A stretch of DNA of 64,000 bases, taken from positions 806,001 through 870,000 of the forward strand of contig NZ_BMFT01000001.1 in NCBI RefSeq assembly GCF_014639155.1. The letters are read 5' to 3'. The translations under genes and the position numbers were made by a program. The notes below the pieces were generated by a model, which searched no databases, was not told the DNA's origin, and saw only the letters and a list, made by a program, of their open reading frames with translations. The DNA is from Paenibacillus segetis (GTDB lineage: Bacteria > Bacillota > Bacilli > Paenibacillales > Paenibacillaceae). The number at the start of each line of letters is the position of its first letter. Position 1 is the first letter of the stretch. This document shows, in pieces, positions 17,693 to 26,719 of this stretch.

Positions 17693-18796
17693 ATGTCTAG
17701 CAACGTTAAATCAGTGACTTCTCCTAAGAAATTTATATCCGGTATGAATTTGCTTTCTAGCTTGAATGATTACATGAAAAGTTTTGGTGATCATGCGTAT
17801 ATTATCTGTGATGAATTTATTCTGGAACGAGCAAAAACCGAGGCAGGGCATTCTATTGAAGCTGGCGGTAATAAGGCTGTGTTTGAGAAGTTTAATTATG
17901 AGTGCACCAAGGATGAGATTAACCGGAATCGCGAGTTAGCTCGGCAGTCTGGAGCTAATATTATCATTGGAATAGGTGGAGGAAAAACGCTTGATACTGC
18001 GAAAGCCACGGCTTATTACGAGAAATTGCCCGTAGTCATTTTTCCGACGATTGCTTCTACCGATGCACCATGTACAGCACTTGCTGTAATCTATAAGAAG
18101 GATGGATCATTCGATGAGTATTTGTTCTTACCAAGTAATCCGGACGTTGTTTTAGCAGATACAGGTATTTTGGCTGCAGCGCCAGCTCGTTTCTTTGCTG
18201 CGGGTATTGGAGATGCACTAGCTACGTATTTTGAAGCGAGGGCTTGTTTCCGCTCTCATGGCGATAATCTTGTGCTAATGAAGCCTTCGACCACAGGTTT
18301 GGGACTGGCTAAGCTATGCTATGATACATTGCTTGAAAATGCCGTGAAAGCGAAAATAGCAGTTGATCGGCATATCCCTACACGGGCAGTAGAAGCCACC
18401 ATTGAAGCAACCATATACTTGAGTGGTGTAGGCGCGGAGTCCGGGGGACTAGCGGCTGCTCACGCAATTCACAATGGTATGACAGCGGTGAAGTCATTGC
18501 ATAAAGCACAGCATGGTGAGAAGGTTACCTTTGGCCTATTAGCACAGCTTGTTCTGGAGAATGCACCCAAGGAAGAGCTGGATACCGTGATTAAGTTAAT
18601 AAAAGATGTGGGGCTACCACTGACATTAAAAGATCTAGGTGTGAAGGATTTCGATGAAAAAGAATGGCGTCAGGTGGCAAAAGACGCTTGTGCAGAAGGG
18701 GATACCATGGGGAATATGCCATTTCCGGTGACCCCGGATGATGTGTATAATGCGATTGTTGCAGCCAATGCAATCGCTGAGTCCTATCACGATTGA
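17693..18796 (+). CDS. gldA: NAD-dependent glycerol dehydrogenase
   Basis: 367 residues of the iron/zinc polyol dehydrogenase family; oxidises glycerol to dihydroxyacetone. The NAD motif is GIGGGKTLDTAKA. The Zn2+ ligands D174 (GIGDALATYFEAR), H257 (AAAHAIHNG) and H274 (KAQHGEKV) match the known enzyme, so it looks active. It sits between the leuA terminator and leuB on the same strand. No dihydroxyacetone kinase is nearby, so its link to leucine genes may be positional only. Confidence 0.93.
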   Translation: MSSNVKSVTSPKKFISGMNLLSSLNDYMKSFGDHAYIICDEFILERAKTEAGHSIEAGGNKAVFEKFNYECTKDEINRNRELARQSGANIIIGIGGGKTLDTAKATAYYEKLPVVIFPTIASTDAPCTALAVIYKKDGSFDEYLFLPSNPDVVLADTGILAAAPARFFAAGIGDALATYFEARACFRSHGDNLVLMKPSTTGLGLAKLCYDTLLENAVKAKIAVDRHIPTRAVEATIEATIYLSGVGAESGGLAAAHAIHNGMTAVKSLHKAQHGEKVTFGLLAQLVLENAPKEELDTVIKLIKDVGLPLTLKDLGVKDFDEKEWRQVAKDACAEGDTMGNMPFPVTPDDVYNAIVAANAIAESYHD

Positions 18797-18929
18797 ACGG
18801 CTTCTCTATAGCTATAACCTATAGCCTTAATAGATTCTATATCTTTGTTTATCTTAAGTGATTATGATACAACTGAGTAAGAGTCTATTCGAGTGAGTTT
18901 ATAGTTATATTGAGAAGGAGCTGGAAGTC

Positions 18930-20009
18930 ATGGGAGAAGTTAAGAAAATTGCGGTTATAGCTGGCGATGGAATTGGACCTGAAGTAGTTGCTGAAGCGGA
19001 AAAAGTATTGAAACGTACAGAGGAATTGTTTGGTTATCGATTTGAAACTGAGCATGCACTCTTTGGCGGTATCGCGATTGATCAGAAAGGAACTCCACTG
19101 CCGCAAGAAACGTTGGATGTATGTCAGCGGGCTGACGCAGTATTACTAGGCGCGGTTGGAGGGCCACAATGGGACAACAATCCGAAAGAATTACGCCCTG
19201 AAACGGGTTTGCTAGGGATTCGTAAAGCACTTGGCTTGTTCTCAAATCTTCGTCCAGCTGTTGTATTCGATTGCTTGAAGGATGCTTCAACACTGAAGCC
19301 TGAAGTCCTTGAAGGTACAGATTTGATGGTTGTACGTGAGCTGACTGGCGGGATATATTTTGGGGAGAAATTCCGTCGTGATACTGAGCATGGGCAAGAA
19401 GCAGTAGATACTTGCGCTTATAATGTTAAAGAAGTAGAACGGATTGTGACTCAAGCATTTGAGATTGCACAGAAACGTCGTAAGAAGCTTGCTTCCGTCG
19501 ATAAAGCAAACGTATTGGAAACATCGCGTTTATGGCGTGAGGTTGTTAACGGAATTGCTCCAAAGTACCCTGACGTTGAATTGGAGCATGTGCTTGTCGA
19601 CAACTGTGCAATGCAATTGTTACGTCGTCCTTCAAGCTTCGACGTTATCGTTACTGAGAATATGTTCGGGGACATCCTTAGTGATGAAGCAGCTATGTTG
19701 ACGGGTTCGATTGGTATGTTATCATCAGCTTCCTTGGGTGAAGGTAGCTTTGGATTATATGAGCCAGTCCATGGGTCGGCTCCTGATATTGCAGGTCAGA
19801 ATTTAGCTAACCCGATTGCCACCATTCTATCGGTTGCCTTAATGTTCCGGATGACCTTTGGATACGCTGATGCGGCTGATGCAATTGAATCTGCTGTGGC
19901 AGAAGTACTAAATGCTGGACATCGTACAAGTGATATCGCAGTTGATAAGAGCCAAGCAATTGGAACTAAAGAAATGGGCGATCTTATCGTAGCTGCAATT
20001 CAAAAATAA
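18930..20009 (+). CDS. leuB: 3-isopropylmalate dehydrogenase
   Basis: 359 residues. Oxidises and decarboxylates 3-isopropylmalate with NAD+. Present are the start [11 protein letters not shown], the substrate helix [13 protein letters not shown], the [13 protein letters not shown] loop and the [14 protein letters not shown] metal segment. GAAGGAG ribosome binding site. It is separated from leuA by a terminator and gldA, so it may have its own promoter; none was obvious. Confidence 0.97.
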   Translation: MGEVKKIAVIAGDGIGPEVVAEAEKVLKRTEELFGYRFETEHALFGGIAIDQKGTPLPQETLDVCQRADAVLLGAVGGPQWDNNPKELRPETGLLGIRKALGLFSNLRPAVVFDCLKDASTLKPEVLEGTDLMVVRELTGGIYFGEKFRRDTEHGQEAVDTCAYNVKEVERIVTQAFEIAQKRRKKLASVDKANVLETSRLWREVVNGIAPKYPDVELEHVLVDNCAMQLLRRPSSFDVIVTENMFGDILSDEAAMLTGSIGMLSSASLGEGSFGLYEPVHGSAPDIAGQNLANPIATILSVALMFRMTFGYADAADAIESAVAEVLNAGHRTSDIAVDKSQAIGTKEMGDLIVAAIQK

Positions 20010-20041
20010 TAGATTCAAATAAAGTGAAAAATTCAAGAAAT

Positions 20042-20056
20042 ATTCTTAATTAGAAT
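20042..20056. promoter_or_regulatory. 7-1-7 inverted repeat upstream of the peroxiredoxin gene
   Basis: ATTCTTA-A-TTAGAAT: six of seven arm positions are complementary. It lies about 20 bases before a TATAAT box (20077-20082). The layout resembles Fur-family (PerR, Zur, Fur) operators, but the sequence is not a close consensus match. Confidence 0.35.
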
Positions 20057-20199
20057 GAGTATAGAAAATAAGCTGTTATAATCTTTACTTTGATATATAT
20101 GGATGATAACATTTGAAATGTAGTCTTTTACTACTGTAAACAAATAAATTTAAGACATATTTTGTGTTTCTTACATATTTTCAAAGGAGGGTTTTTATA

Positions 20200-20745
20200 A
20201 TGGCGGAACGTTTAGTTGGTAGACCTGCTCCTGATTTTAATATGGCAATGGTAACGGGTGATGGTAAGGAATTTGGACGTGTTAAGTTGTCGGAGTACCG
20301 TGGAAAATGGTTAGTATTCTTCTTCTATCCACTGGATTTCACCTTTGTATGCCCTACTGAAATTACAGCACTTAGTGAAGCTTACAGCCAATTTAAATCG
20401 TTGGATACAGAAATTTTGGGTGTCAGCACGGACTCTGAGCACAGCCATAAAGCTTGGATCAATACTCCAACTGACAGCAACGGTCTTGGACAATTGAACT
20501 TCCCGCTTGCTTCGGATATTACGAAGAGCGTAGCTCGTGACTACGGTATTCTAATTGAAGAAGAAGGCATCGCATTGCGTGGTCTATTTATCATTGACCC
20601 AGAAGGCGAATTGAAATACCAAGTTGTCAATCATAATGATGTAGGACGTAGTGTTGAAGAAACACTTCGCGTGCTTCAAGCTCTTCAATCAGGCGGTTTG
20701 TGCGCAATGAACTGGAAACCAGGTCAAAAGAACCTGAACGCATAA
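20200..20745 (+). CDS. 2-Cys peroxiredoxin (YkuU-like)
   Basis: 181 residues from the ATG with an AAAGGAGG site; the longer frame from 20164 lacks support. Peroxidatic C51 lies in DFTFVCPTE and resolving C168 in GGLCAMNW, so this is a typical 2-Cys enzyme reducing peroxides in the cytosol. The sequence resembles Bacillus subtilis YkuU more than AhpC, and no ahpF is adjacent, so a thioredoxin-type reductant is likely. Monocistronic, with its own promoter region and terminator. Confidence 0.93.
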   Translation: MAERLVGRPAPDFNMAMVTGDGKEFGRVKLSEYRGKWLVFFFYPLDFTFVCPTEITALSEAYSQFKSLDTEILGVSTDSEHSHKAWINTPTDSNGLGQLNFPLASDITKSVARDYGILIEEEGIALRGLFIIDPEGELKYQVVNHNDVGRSVEETLRVLQALQSGGLCAMNWKPGQKNLNA

Positions 20746-20764
20746 TTCAGTTAATAAGGTCTTG

Positions 20765-20812
20765 AAAGACCCCCTGATGGGCATGTAACCTTGCCAATTC
20801 AGGGGGTCTTTT
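20765..20812 (+). terminator. Terminator after the peroxiredoxin gene
   Basis: 13-bp perfect stem AAAGACCCCCTGA / TCAGGGGGTCTTT (20765-20777, 20799-20811). Confidence 0.93.
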
Positions 20813-20976
20813 ACCCTGATTTTCAATCAAATCTATCAGGTTCGTGGTACAAATTCAGCCCTGTTTAAATTTTATTTAAAAGGAATTTGAAGCAGGTGTC
20901 TCGAATAAATTATATGAAGTTCCATACGATATAGAGCCAGAGTTCATCTGAATTAAATCGGAGAGGGTGATGGGGA

Positions 20977-21399
20977 ATGAGTTTTTGCTGTGGTGCAAGT
21001 ATGGTGGGAACTAAGGGAACTTTGAAGCATTACCATACGCAGGTTCATAATGTTCCCCTACTTTTTTGTCCGGTGTGCCATCGGGTGGAGGTTCATTATA
21101 AAGTGGAGAACGAATACGAGGTCTTAGCGGAGTATGCACACGGTGACGGCGTGTCTGAGATCGATTTTCAAGACTTTATTATGGAAGATGACGAGTCCAT
21201 TTTTAGAAATTGTGTGAATCGTGAAGACGAGGATCCCAATGATGTTGTGCAGAGTCAAATTGATATGTCCTTGGATCTGCTAACCGTAGCCAAGTTTATT
21301 GGAGATAGTAAGTGGGAAAGTGAACTTAAGAAACGACTTGCAGTGATGAGCAGGCGGAGAATGCGGTTGCAACATAACAATAGTAACGGCATGAAATAA
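20977..21399 (+). CDS. Hypothetical protein with paired-cysteine zinc motif
   Basis: 140 residues. C4-C5 near the start and C31-x2-C34 (LLFCPVCHR), with several histidines between, suggest one N-terminal zinc site. The middle is acidic and the C-terminus basic (KKRLAVMSRRRMRLQ). Ribosome binding site GGAGAGGGTG. It is flanked by terminators, so it is monocistronic. I do not recognise the family; YgiT/MqsA-type or other small zinc-ribbon proteins are alternatives. Confidence 0.75.
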   Translation: MSFCCGASMVGTKGTLKHYHTQVHNVPLLFCPVCHRVEVHYKVENEYEVLAEYAHGDGVSEIDFQDFIMEDDESIFRNCVNREDEDPNDVVQSQIDMSLDLLTVAKFIGDSKWESELKKRLAVMSRRRMRLQHNNSNGMK

Positions 21400-21405
21400 G
21401 AGATC

Positions 21406-21440
21406 ATAGCTCTCATATGAGGGCTATTTTCTTTTTTTTT
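21406..21440 (+). terminator. Terminator after the zinc-motif gene
   Basis: Stem ATAGCTCTCAT / ATGAGGGCTAT (21406-21427) followed by a long T-run. Confidence 0.88.
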
Positions 21441-21648
21441 GTGGAAATTTTGATGTTTAGTGATGATCCCTCTTTTTTCGACAGTATCTCTGATTGAGAA
21501 AATTGGAAATCTTTACTATGATTATAATAGAATATTATACCTTGTGTGATATTTAACATGGAATTTCGAAGATATTAGTTGAGGGGAGTAAAGAAATCTC
21601 GTACATAATTATCGGACAAGCTCATTTTTGGGAATAGGGGGAACCAAT

Positions 21649-22788
21649 TTGTTGAGTGAATTCCAGAAAACTTTGCTTCAGTCGGTTAAGGCATTTCAGT
21701 CGACCCAACTTGTAAAGAATAAGTATGAGAATGTACTACAGCATTTAGACAGTGGAATAATACTGTTTGATAGCGAAGGGGTTCTAACTTTTGTCAACGT
21801 AGAGATGGCTAAATTAATGGAATTGCCGCGGCAATCACTCATAGGGTGCAACTTACTTCAAATGCTGCGTCATCCACATCTAAGTCGTTATTTGAAGAGA
21901 AAAGTCATACGAATTTATCGAGAAACATTCCTTTATGGCAAGAAATTCCATGAATTGGTTGATGAATACGGTAGAAATTGGCTTATTACGATTACGTATG
22001 GGGATCAGATGGATGGTGACTTTCTGCTTAGTGTTAAAGATGTATCAGATTATAAGCGAATAGAACAAACGGCTTATCATAATGACAAACTGGCGATGCT
22101 TGGGAAGATATCTGCAGCTATCGCACATGAAATTCGCAATCCATTGACGTCAATTCGTGGCTTTATTCAACTTCTACGTCCACATCTCATTCAACTGGGT
22201 AGGGACGAATATGCTCGTATTATTTTGGCGGAAATTGATCGTGCTAACGACATTATTCATGAATTTCTTAATTCATCGAAACCCTCAGCTCCCTTAAAAA
22301 GTGTTATTGATATCCCGACGCTGTTAGGGGAAGTAGTACTTTTAACTGAGAGTGAAGCTCTTATGAAGAATTGTGAAATTGTACTGAGCCTTCCAGAAGA
22401 TAGTAGCATGACGGTTTCAATTGATACGAAACAAATAAAACAGGTTTTACTAAATATTATTAAGAATGCAATGGAAGCCATTGAGGAAATGGATGCTGAG
22501 CATAGGGGAATGATTGATATCTCTGCACATTCCGAAGGAGAGCTTGTATATATTACAATCCGAGATAATGGGAATGGTATGGATCAGAATTTAATGAATC
22601 GCTTGTTTGACCCATTCTTCACAACGAAGGAGAAGGGCACTGGTCTTGGTTTATCTGTTAGTTACCGAATAATAAAAAACCATCGGGGACATATATCTGT
22701 GGACAGTACAAAAGGTATAGGAACCGTTTTTGAGATAACTCTTCCCATGGTTGACTCGAAGAGTGCTGTGGTAGGAGCTAGTCAATAA
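21649..22788 (+). CDS. Cytosolic PAS-domain sensor histidine kinase
   Basis: About 380 residues with no membrane segment. An N-terminal PAS domain (about 25-140) is followed by HisKA with the phosphoacceptor in AAIAHEIRNPLTSIRGF (H160) and a HATPase domain with N-box NIIKNAMEAI, G1 DNGNGM and G2 GTGLGLSVSY. Two tandem TTG codons (21649, 21652) follow an AGGGGGAA site, so I start there rather than at 21628. No response regulator is adjacent. Orphan kinases of this layout in spore formers often feed the Spo0 phosphorelay; that is inference only. Confidence 0.88.
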   Translation: MLSEFQKTLLQSVKAFQSTQLVKNKYENVLQHLDSGIILFDSEGVLTFVNVEMAKLMELPRQSLIGCNLLQMLRHPHLSRYLKRKVIRIYRETFLYGKKFHELVDEYGRNWLITITYGDQMDGDFLLSVKDVSDYKRIEQTAYHNDKLAMLGKISAAIAHEIRNPLTSIRGFIQLLRPHLIQLGRDEYARIILAEIDRANDIIHEFLNSSKPSAPLKSVIDIPTLLGEVVLLTESEALMKNCEIVLSLPEDSSMTVSIDTKQIKQVLLNIIKNAMEAIEEMDAEHRGMIDISAHSEGELVYITIRDNGNGMDQNLMNRLFDPFFTTKEKGTGLGLSVSYRIIKNHRGHISVDSTKGIGTVFEITLPMVDSKSAVVGASQ

Positions 22789-22790
22789 TA

Positions 22791-22831
22791 AAGCAGGAGG
22801 GACAGCGACGGCGCTATTCCTCCTGCTTTTG
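22791..22831. terminator. Bidirectional terminator, kinase / feo operon
   Basis: 10-bp stem AAGCAGGAGG / CCTCCTGCTT between the convergent kinase and iron-transport genes. Confidence 0.85.
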
Positions 22832-22852
22832 TATTATTGTGCAATAGCTCTA

Positions 22853-23005
22853 TCAGGGCTTTTTCGTATCACATGAGCTGAACTGACTGCAGGAGCCACT
22901 GCAACCTGCACACCCACCTCCACCTGATTTACGCTTTTTGATTGAACGATAGGTGGTGAATCCAATAATGCTTGCTATCAGCAATATGATGATAAAATCT
23001 GCCAT
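22853..23005 (-). CDS. FeoB-associated Cys-rich membrane protein
   Basis: 50 residues: one membrane helix (DFIIILLIASIIGFTTY), a short basic loop, then a cysteine-rich tail (GGCAGCSGSC, later SSC). The family accompanies feoAB in many Firmicutes and probably helps Fe2+ handling at the membrane. The frame runs up to 23182, but the ATG ending at 23005 has a GGAGGAGGAAG site and sits 29 bases after feoB. Confidence 0.85.
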   Translation of the reverse strand: MADFIIILLIASIIGFTTYRSIKKRKSGGGGCAGCSGSCSQFSSCDTKKP

Positions 23006-23034
23006 GTTCTTCCTCCTCCTGGTACTTGCGCTAG

Positions 23035-25092
23035 TTATGCAAGTCCGATGCCCAGAAAATGTCCCGCCTGATAAACGACCATTGAAATTAGCCATGCTGT
23101 TCCACACTGATAGGCGATGGTGAATAAGGTCCATTTCCACGAGTTCAACTCTTTCTTCGCTGTCGCAATAGCGGCAAAGCAAGGTACATAGAGTAGGACA
23201 AAGACCATAACCGAGAAGGCAGCTAAAGGGGTGAAATGGGTCTGCAGCGCAGTGCTTAATGCGCCGGTTAACTCTTCCGTACCTTGATTAATGTATAGAA
23301 TACCTAAAGTACTTACAACGGCCTCCTTAGCAATCAACCCCGTCAGTAAAGCCGCCCCGATCTGCCAGTGAACTGCCCCCGTATCTTTAATATAGCCAAA
23401 CCCATTCCACGCGAAGATTGGAGATATCGCTCCACCAATGACACCAAAGATACTTTTTGATGAATCATCAACCATTTGTAAGGAGAAGTTGAAGGTTTGA
23501 AGAAACCAAATGGCAACCGACATCGTTAGAAGGACGGTTCCCACTTTGATGACATACCCTTTAGCCTTTTCCCAAGTATGCAAAGTAGTCGCTTTTAATG
23601 TAGGAATACGATAGGGTGGAAGCTCCATGACAAAGGGAGCGGCATCCCCTTTTAACACGGTCTTATTTAACAAAAGACATGATAACATAGCAACAATGAT
23701 CCCAAGAGAATAGAGACTGAACACAATCAAACCTTGATGTGCGGCGAAGAAAGAGCCTGCAAATACCGCATAAACGGGTAGTCTAGCACTACATGACATA
23801 AACGGCATGAGCGTAATGGCAAGACGTCGGCTTTTTTCATCCTCGAGAGTTCGCGTTGCCATGATGGCGGGAACCGAACATCCATATCCCATCAGCAAAG
23901 GTACGAAGGCTTTACCTGAAAGTCCAAAATACTGGAACAACCGATCCATAACAAAGGCAACCCTTGACATATAACCAATGTCTTCCAAAACGGATAGACA
24001 TAGGAACAATAAAATAATCTGCGGCAAGAAAGATAATATATTACCTAGACCGGTTATTATACCGCCTACAACTAAACCTTGAGTTACTTCAGATGCTCCA
24101 GCCCAAGTTAAAAATTCCGTTGCCACATTCGGTAATGTCTCGGTTAGGAAGGCTGAGAAGGGGTCGACGACCCAGGCACCAATCGTACCAACTGCAACTT
24201 GAAATACTAGATACATAATGAGGAAAAATATAGGTAATCCTAAGATTCTATGAGTAACGATTTTATCAATCTTATCGGAGAAAGTAAGATCGCCTTCTTT
24301 ACGGCCTTTCTGCACAAACTTAGAGATCGATTCCGTAATGTATTTATACCGTAAATCGGCAATCATCATTTCGATTTCTTGACCCGTTTGATGTTCTGCT
24401 TGCGCAACAGCTTTGTCGACAGCTAAATTCAAAGAAGGAGATAATTTTAAAGTGTCTTTAATTTTCTCATCTTTCTCCATCAGCTTGATCGCATTGTACA
24501 AAGTGTTGGAATAACCATTGGCTGTTAATAGGTCGCTAATGGTTTGTATAGTATCACATATTTTGGAGTTGTTTAGAGCATTTTTATGGGTGAGATCATG
24601 TCCAAGCTCAAGGGAAAGGGCTTTTTCTAGCAGTTCTGTTATTCCTTGATTTTTTGAGGCAGTAATCGGGACAACAGGGACACCTAATTGCTTCTCCAAG
24701 TTGATGATGTCAATTTTATCCCCACGCAATTCAAGTTCGTCCATCATATTGAGGGCAATAATCGTAGGAATTCCGAGCTCTAATAATTGTGTGGTCAAAT
24801 ACAGATTACGTTCAATATTTGTAGCATCAACGATGTTAATAATGGCATCGGGTCTATCTAGGGTTAAGAAATCACGAGCAACAATCTCTTCTGGTGTGTA
24901 AGGAGAAAGGGAATAAATACCGGGGAGGTCAACGATCATTATGTTTTCTGAAGTCTTCTTACATTTACCTTCTTTTCGTTCAACGGTGACCCCAGGCCAA
25001 TTCCCAACATGTGCATTGTTTCCTGTTAGGCTATTGAATAGAGTTGTTTTACCGCTATTGGGATTACCAGCTAATGCAAACCGATAACTCAT
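23035..25092 (-). CDS. feoB: Ferrous iron transport protein B
   Basis: 685 residues. The N-terminal G domain has GNPNSGKT (G1), DLPGIYS (G3) and NMMDE (G4), then a helical spacer. A polytopic membrane domain follows, with FeoB gate repeats (PLLMGYGCSVPAIMATRT; LMPFMSCSARLPVYA). Imports Fe2+. The ORF opens at 25206, but the ATG ending at 25092 (MSYRFALAGN) matches the family start and has GAGGG upstream, avoiding overlap with feoA. Second gene of feoA-feoB-Cys-rich peptide. Confidence 0.96.
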   Translation of the reverse strand: MSYRFALAGNPNSGKTTLFNSLTGNNAHVGNWPGVTVERKEGKCKKTSENIMIVDLPGIYSLSPYTPEEIVARDFLTLDRPDAIINIVDATNIERNLYLTTQLLELGIPTIIALNMMDELELRGDKIDIINLEKQLGVPVVPITASKNQGITELLEKALSLELGHDLTHKNALNNSKICDTIQTISDLLTANGYSNTLYNAIKLMEKDEKIKDTLKLSPSLNLAVDKAVAQAEHQTGQEIEMMIADLRYKYITESISKFVQKGRKEGDLTFSDKIDKIVTHRILGLPIFFLIMYLVFQVAVGTIGAWVVDPFSAFLTETLPNVATEFLTWAGASEVTQGLVVGGIITGLGNILSFLPQIILLFLCLSVLEDIGYMSRVAFVMDRLFQYFGLSGKAFVPLLMGYGCSVPAIMATRTLEDEKSRRLAITLMPFMSCSARLPVYAVFAGSFFAAHQGLIVFSLYSLGIIVAMLSCLLLNKTVLKGDAAPFVMELPPYRIPTLKATTLHTWEKAKGYVIKVGTVLLTMSVAIWFLQTFNFSLQMVDDSSKSIFGVIGGAISPIFAWNGFGYIKDTGAVHWQIGAALLTGLIAKEAVVSTLGILYINQGTEELTGALSTALQTHFTPLAAFSVMVFVLLYVPCFAAIATAKKELNSWKWTLFTIAYQCGTAWLISMVVYQAGHFLGIGLA

Positions 25093-25120
25093 CTGGGAAT
25101 CATCCCTCGCTTTATTATAT

Positions 25121-25348
25121 TTATCGTTCGACGGTAATTTGGTCGGCCTCCGCTTTTCGGATGCTAAGCTCGTAACCGCGAATATTAATTTCAATAGGAT
25201 CGCCAAGAGGTGCGACCTTTCTCATTATAATTCTAGCGCCAGGAGTAATGCCCATATCCATAAGCCTTCTACGGATGGGACGAGTGCCCCCAATACTTGT
25301 AATGATGCCACTCTCGTTCGGCTTAAGTTCTTTCAAAGAAACCATCAT
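25121..25348 (-). CDS. feoA: Ferrous iron transport protein A
   Basis: 75-residue SH3-like protein (LKELKPNESGIITSIGG, RRRLMDMGITPGARI) that works with FeoB in Fe2+ uptake. GGAGG ribosome binding site 8 bases before the first of two ATGs. First gene of the operon, with a candidate Fur site about 95 bases upstream. Confidence 0.95.
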   Translation of the reverse strand: MMVSLKELKPNESGIITSIGGTRPIRRRLMDMGITPGARIIMRKVAPLGDPIEINIRGYELSIRKAEADQITVER

Positions 25349-25440
25349 TTCCCCAGCCTCCAGTATTTCTATATATTAATGAAATAAATTTTTTGGTCGG
25401 ATAGTTTATCGCATGTTACACACGAGGAAGATGGAGAGAT

Positions 25441-25455
25441 TGATAATCAATCTCA
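25441..25455 (-). promoter_or_regulatory. Candidate Fur box upstream of feoA
   Basis: On the minus strand the sequence is TGAGATT-G-ATTATCA. One half-site is a perfect match to the 7-1-7 Fur consensus TGATAAT-N-ATTATCA and the other differs at three positions. Confidence 0.5.
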
Positions 25456-25594
25456 ATTGAAAACTAAAAGTAATATAACATGATGCCGTTATTCTAACTG
25501 TGACAATCATCACAGTCAATATGCACTTTACTTTTTTTATTCGGTTCAAGTAAGATGGGAAGTACAACATATATATGGAGAGGATTCGGTAAGA

Positions 25595-26554
25595 ATGAAA
25601 TTAAATCAGTGTAAGATTGTAGATTGCACTATTCGCGACGGAGGTTTGGTTAATAACTGGGACTTCAGTGTGGACTTTGTGCAAAAGTTGTATGCCGGCT
25701 TAAATGAAGCGGGCGTGGATTACATGGAAATAGGATATAAAAATAGTCCGAAACTGCTCAAAGGAGCAGAAAATGCAGGTCCTTGGAGATTTCTTAACGA
25801 CGATTTTCTACGTAAAGTTATTCCGCAAAAAGGGCATACGAAATTATCCGCACTGGTTGACATCGGCCGGGTAGACGAGAACGACATTCTACCACGTAGT
25901 GAAAGTATGCTCGACCTGATTCGGGTAGCTTGCTACATTAAAGACGTGGACAAGGCACTTCAACTCGTACAGGTATTTCATGATCTAGGATATGAAACTA
26001 CAATTAATATCATGGCGCTATCTAATGTCATGGAGAATGAATTAATTGAAGCTTTTGAAATGATCAAGGCTAGTGTTGTCGATGTCGTGTATATCGTGGA
26101 TTCCTATGGAAGTCTCGATTATAAAGACATGCAGTATCTAGTGGAGAAATTCAAAACACACTTACCTAATAAAAGACTAGGCGTGCATACTCACAATAAT
26201 ATGCAGCTCGCTTTCTCCAACACACTTGTAGCCGTTGATCATGGAGTTGAGTTGCTCGATGCATCTGTATATGGCATGGGCCGTGCAGCTGGTAATTGTC
26301 CAACCGAGCTTCTTGTCACACATTTGAAGAATACCAAGTACAATCTTAGACCGGTTCTTCAGGTTCTTGAGGAACTTCTAATTCCGCTCCGTGAGAAAGA
26401 AGAATGGGGATATATCATTCCATATATGATCACAGGTACTTTGGACGAGCATCCACGTTCAGCTATGGCACTTCGTGCTACAGAAGATCGTGATAAATCG
26501 GTCGATTTCTATGATAAAATGACAACTCCCGAAGTGAATTTTGACAAAAAATAA
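25595..26554 (+). CDS. DRE-TIM aldolase-type protein of unknown substrate
   Basis: 319 residues in the HMG-CoA lyase/4-hydroxy-2-oxovalerate aldolase superfamily. The signature DCTIRDGG near the N-terminus and GVHTHNNMQLA supply the metal ligands (D10 and the HTH pair). The YGMGRAAGNCPTELL segment is typical of the glycine-rich C-terminal metal loop. It lacks the LeuA regulatory domain and has no partner acylating dehydrogenase beside it. Family call firm, substrate unknown. Own terminator downstream. Confidence 0.85.
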   Translation: MKLNQCKIVDCTIRDGGLVNNWDFSVDFVQKLYAGLNEAGVDYMEIGYKNSPKLLKGAENAGPWRFLNDDFLRKVIPQKGHTKLSALVDIGRVDENDILPRSESMLDLIRVACYIKDVDKALQLVQVFHDLGYETTINIMALSNVMENELIEAFEMIKASVVDVVYIVDSYGSLDYKDMQYLVEKFKTHLPNKRLGVHTHNNMQLAFSNTLVAVDHGVELLDASVYGMGRAAGNCPTELLVTHLKNTKYNLRPVLQVLEELLIPLREKEEWGYIIPYMITGTLDEHPRSAMALRATEDRDKSVDFYDKMTTPEVNFDKK

Positions 26555-26562
26555 GCATGTTT

Positions 26563-26592
26563 AAAGGCCCGGAGTATTCTTCCGGGCTTTTC
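26563..26592 (+). terminator. Terminator after the aldolase gene
   Basis: Stem AAAGGCCCGGA / TCCGGGCTTT with a 7-base loop and T-rich tail. Confidence 0.85.
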
Positions 26593-26719
26593 CTAACATC
26601 ATAGTTTCGACAATTCTCCAAGATATGATGTATTTTTCGATAACAAAGGAGGAAATAGCAGAAAAATGTTGAATTTGTAATTTAGCTAAATACGTATTTT
26701 TATACATCCGGGGGAAAAT

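Noticed and set aside
22853-23182. 109-residue form of the Cys-rich Feo protein
   Set aside because: The extra N-terminal part is antisense-like read-in from feoB; the internal ATG with GGAGGAGGAAG is the real start.
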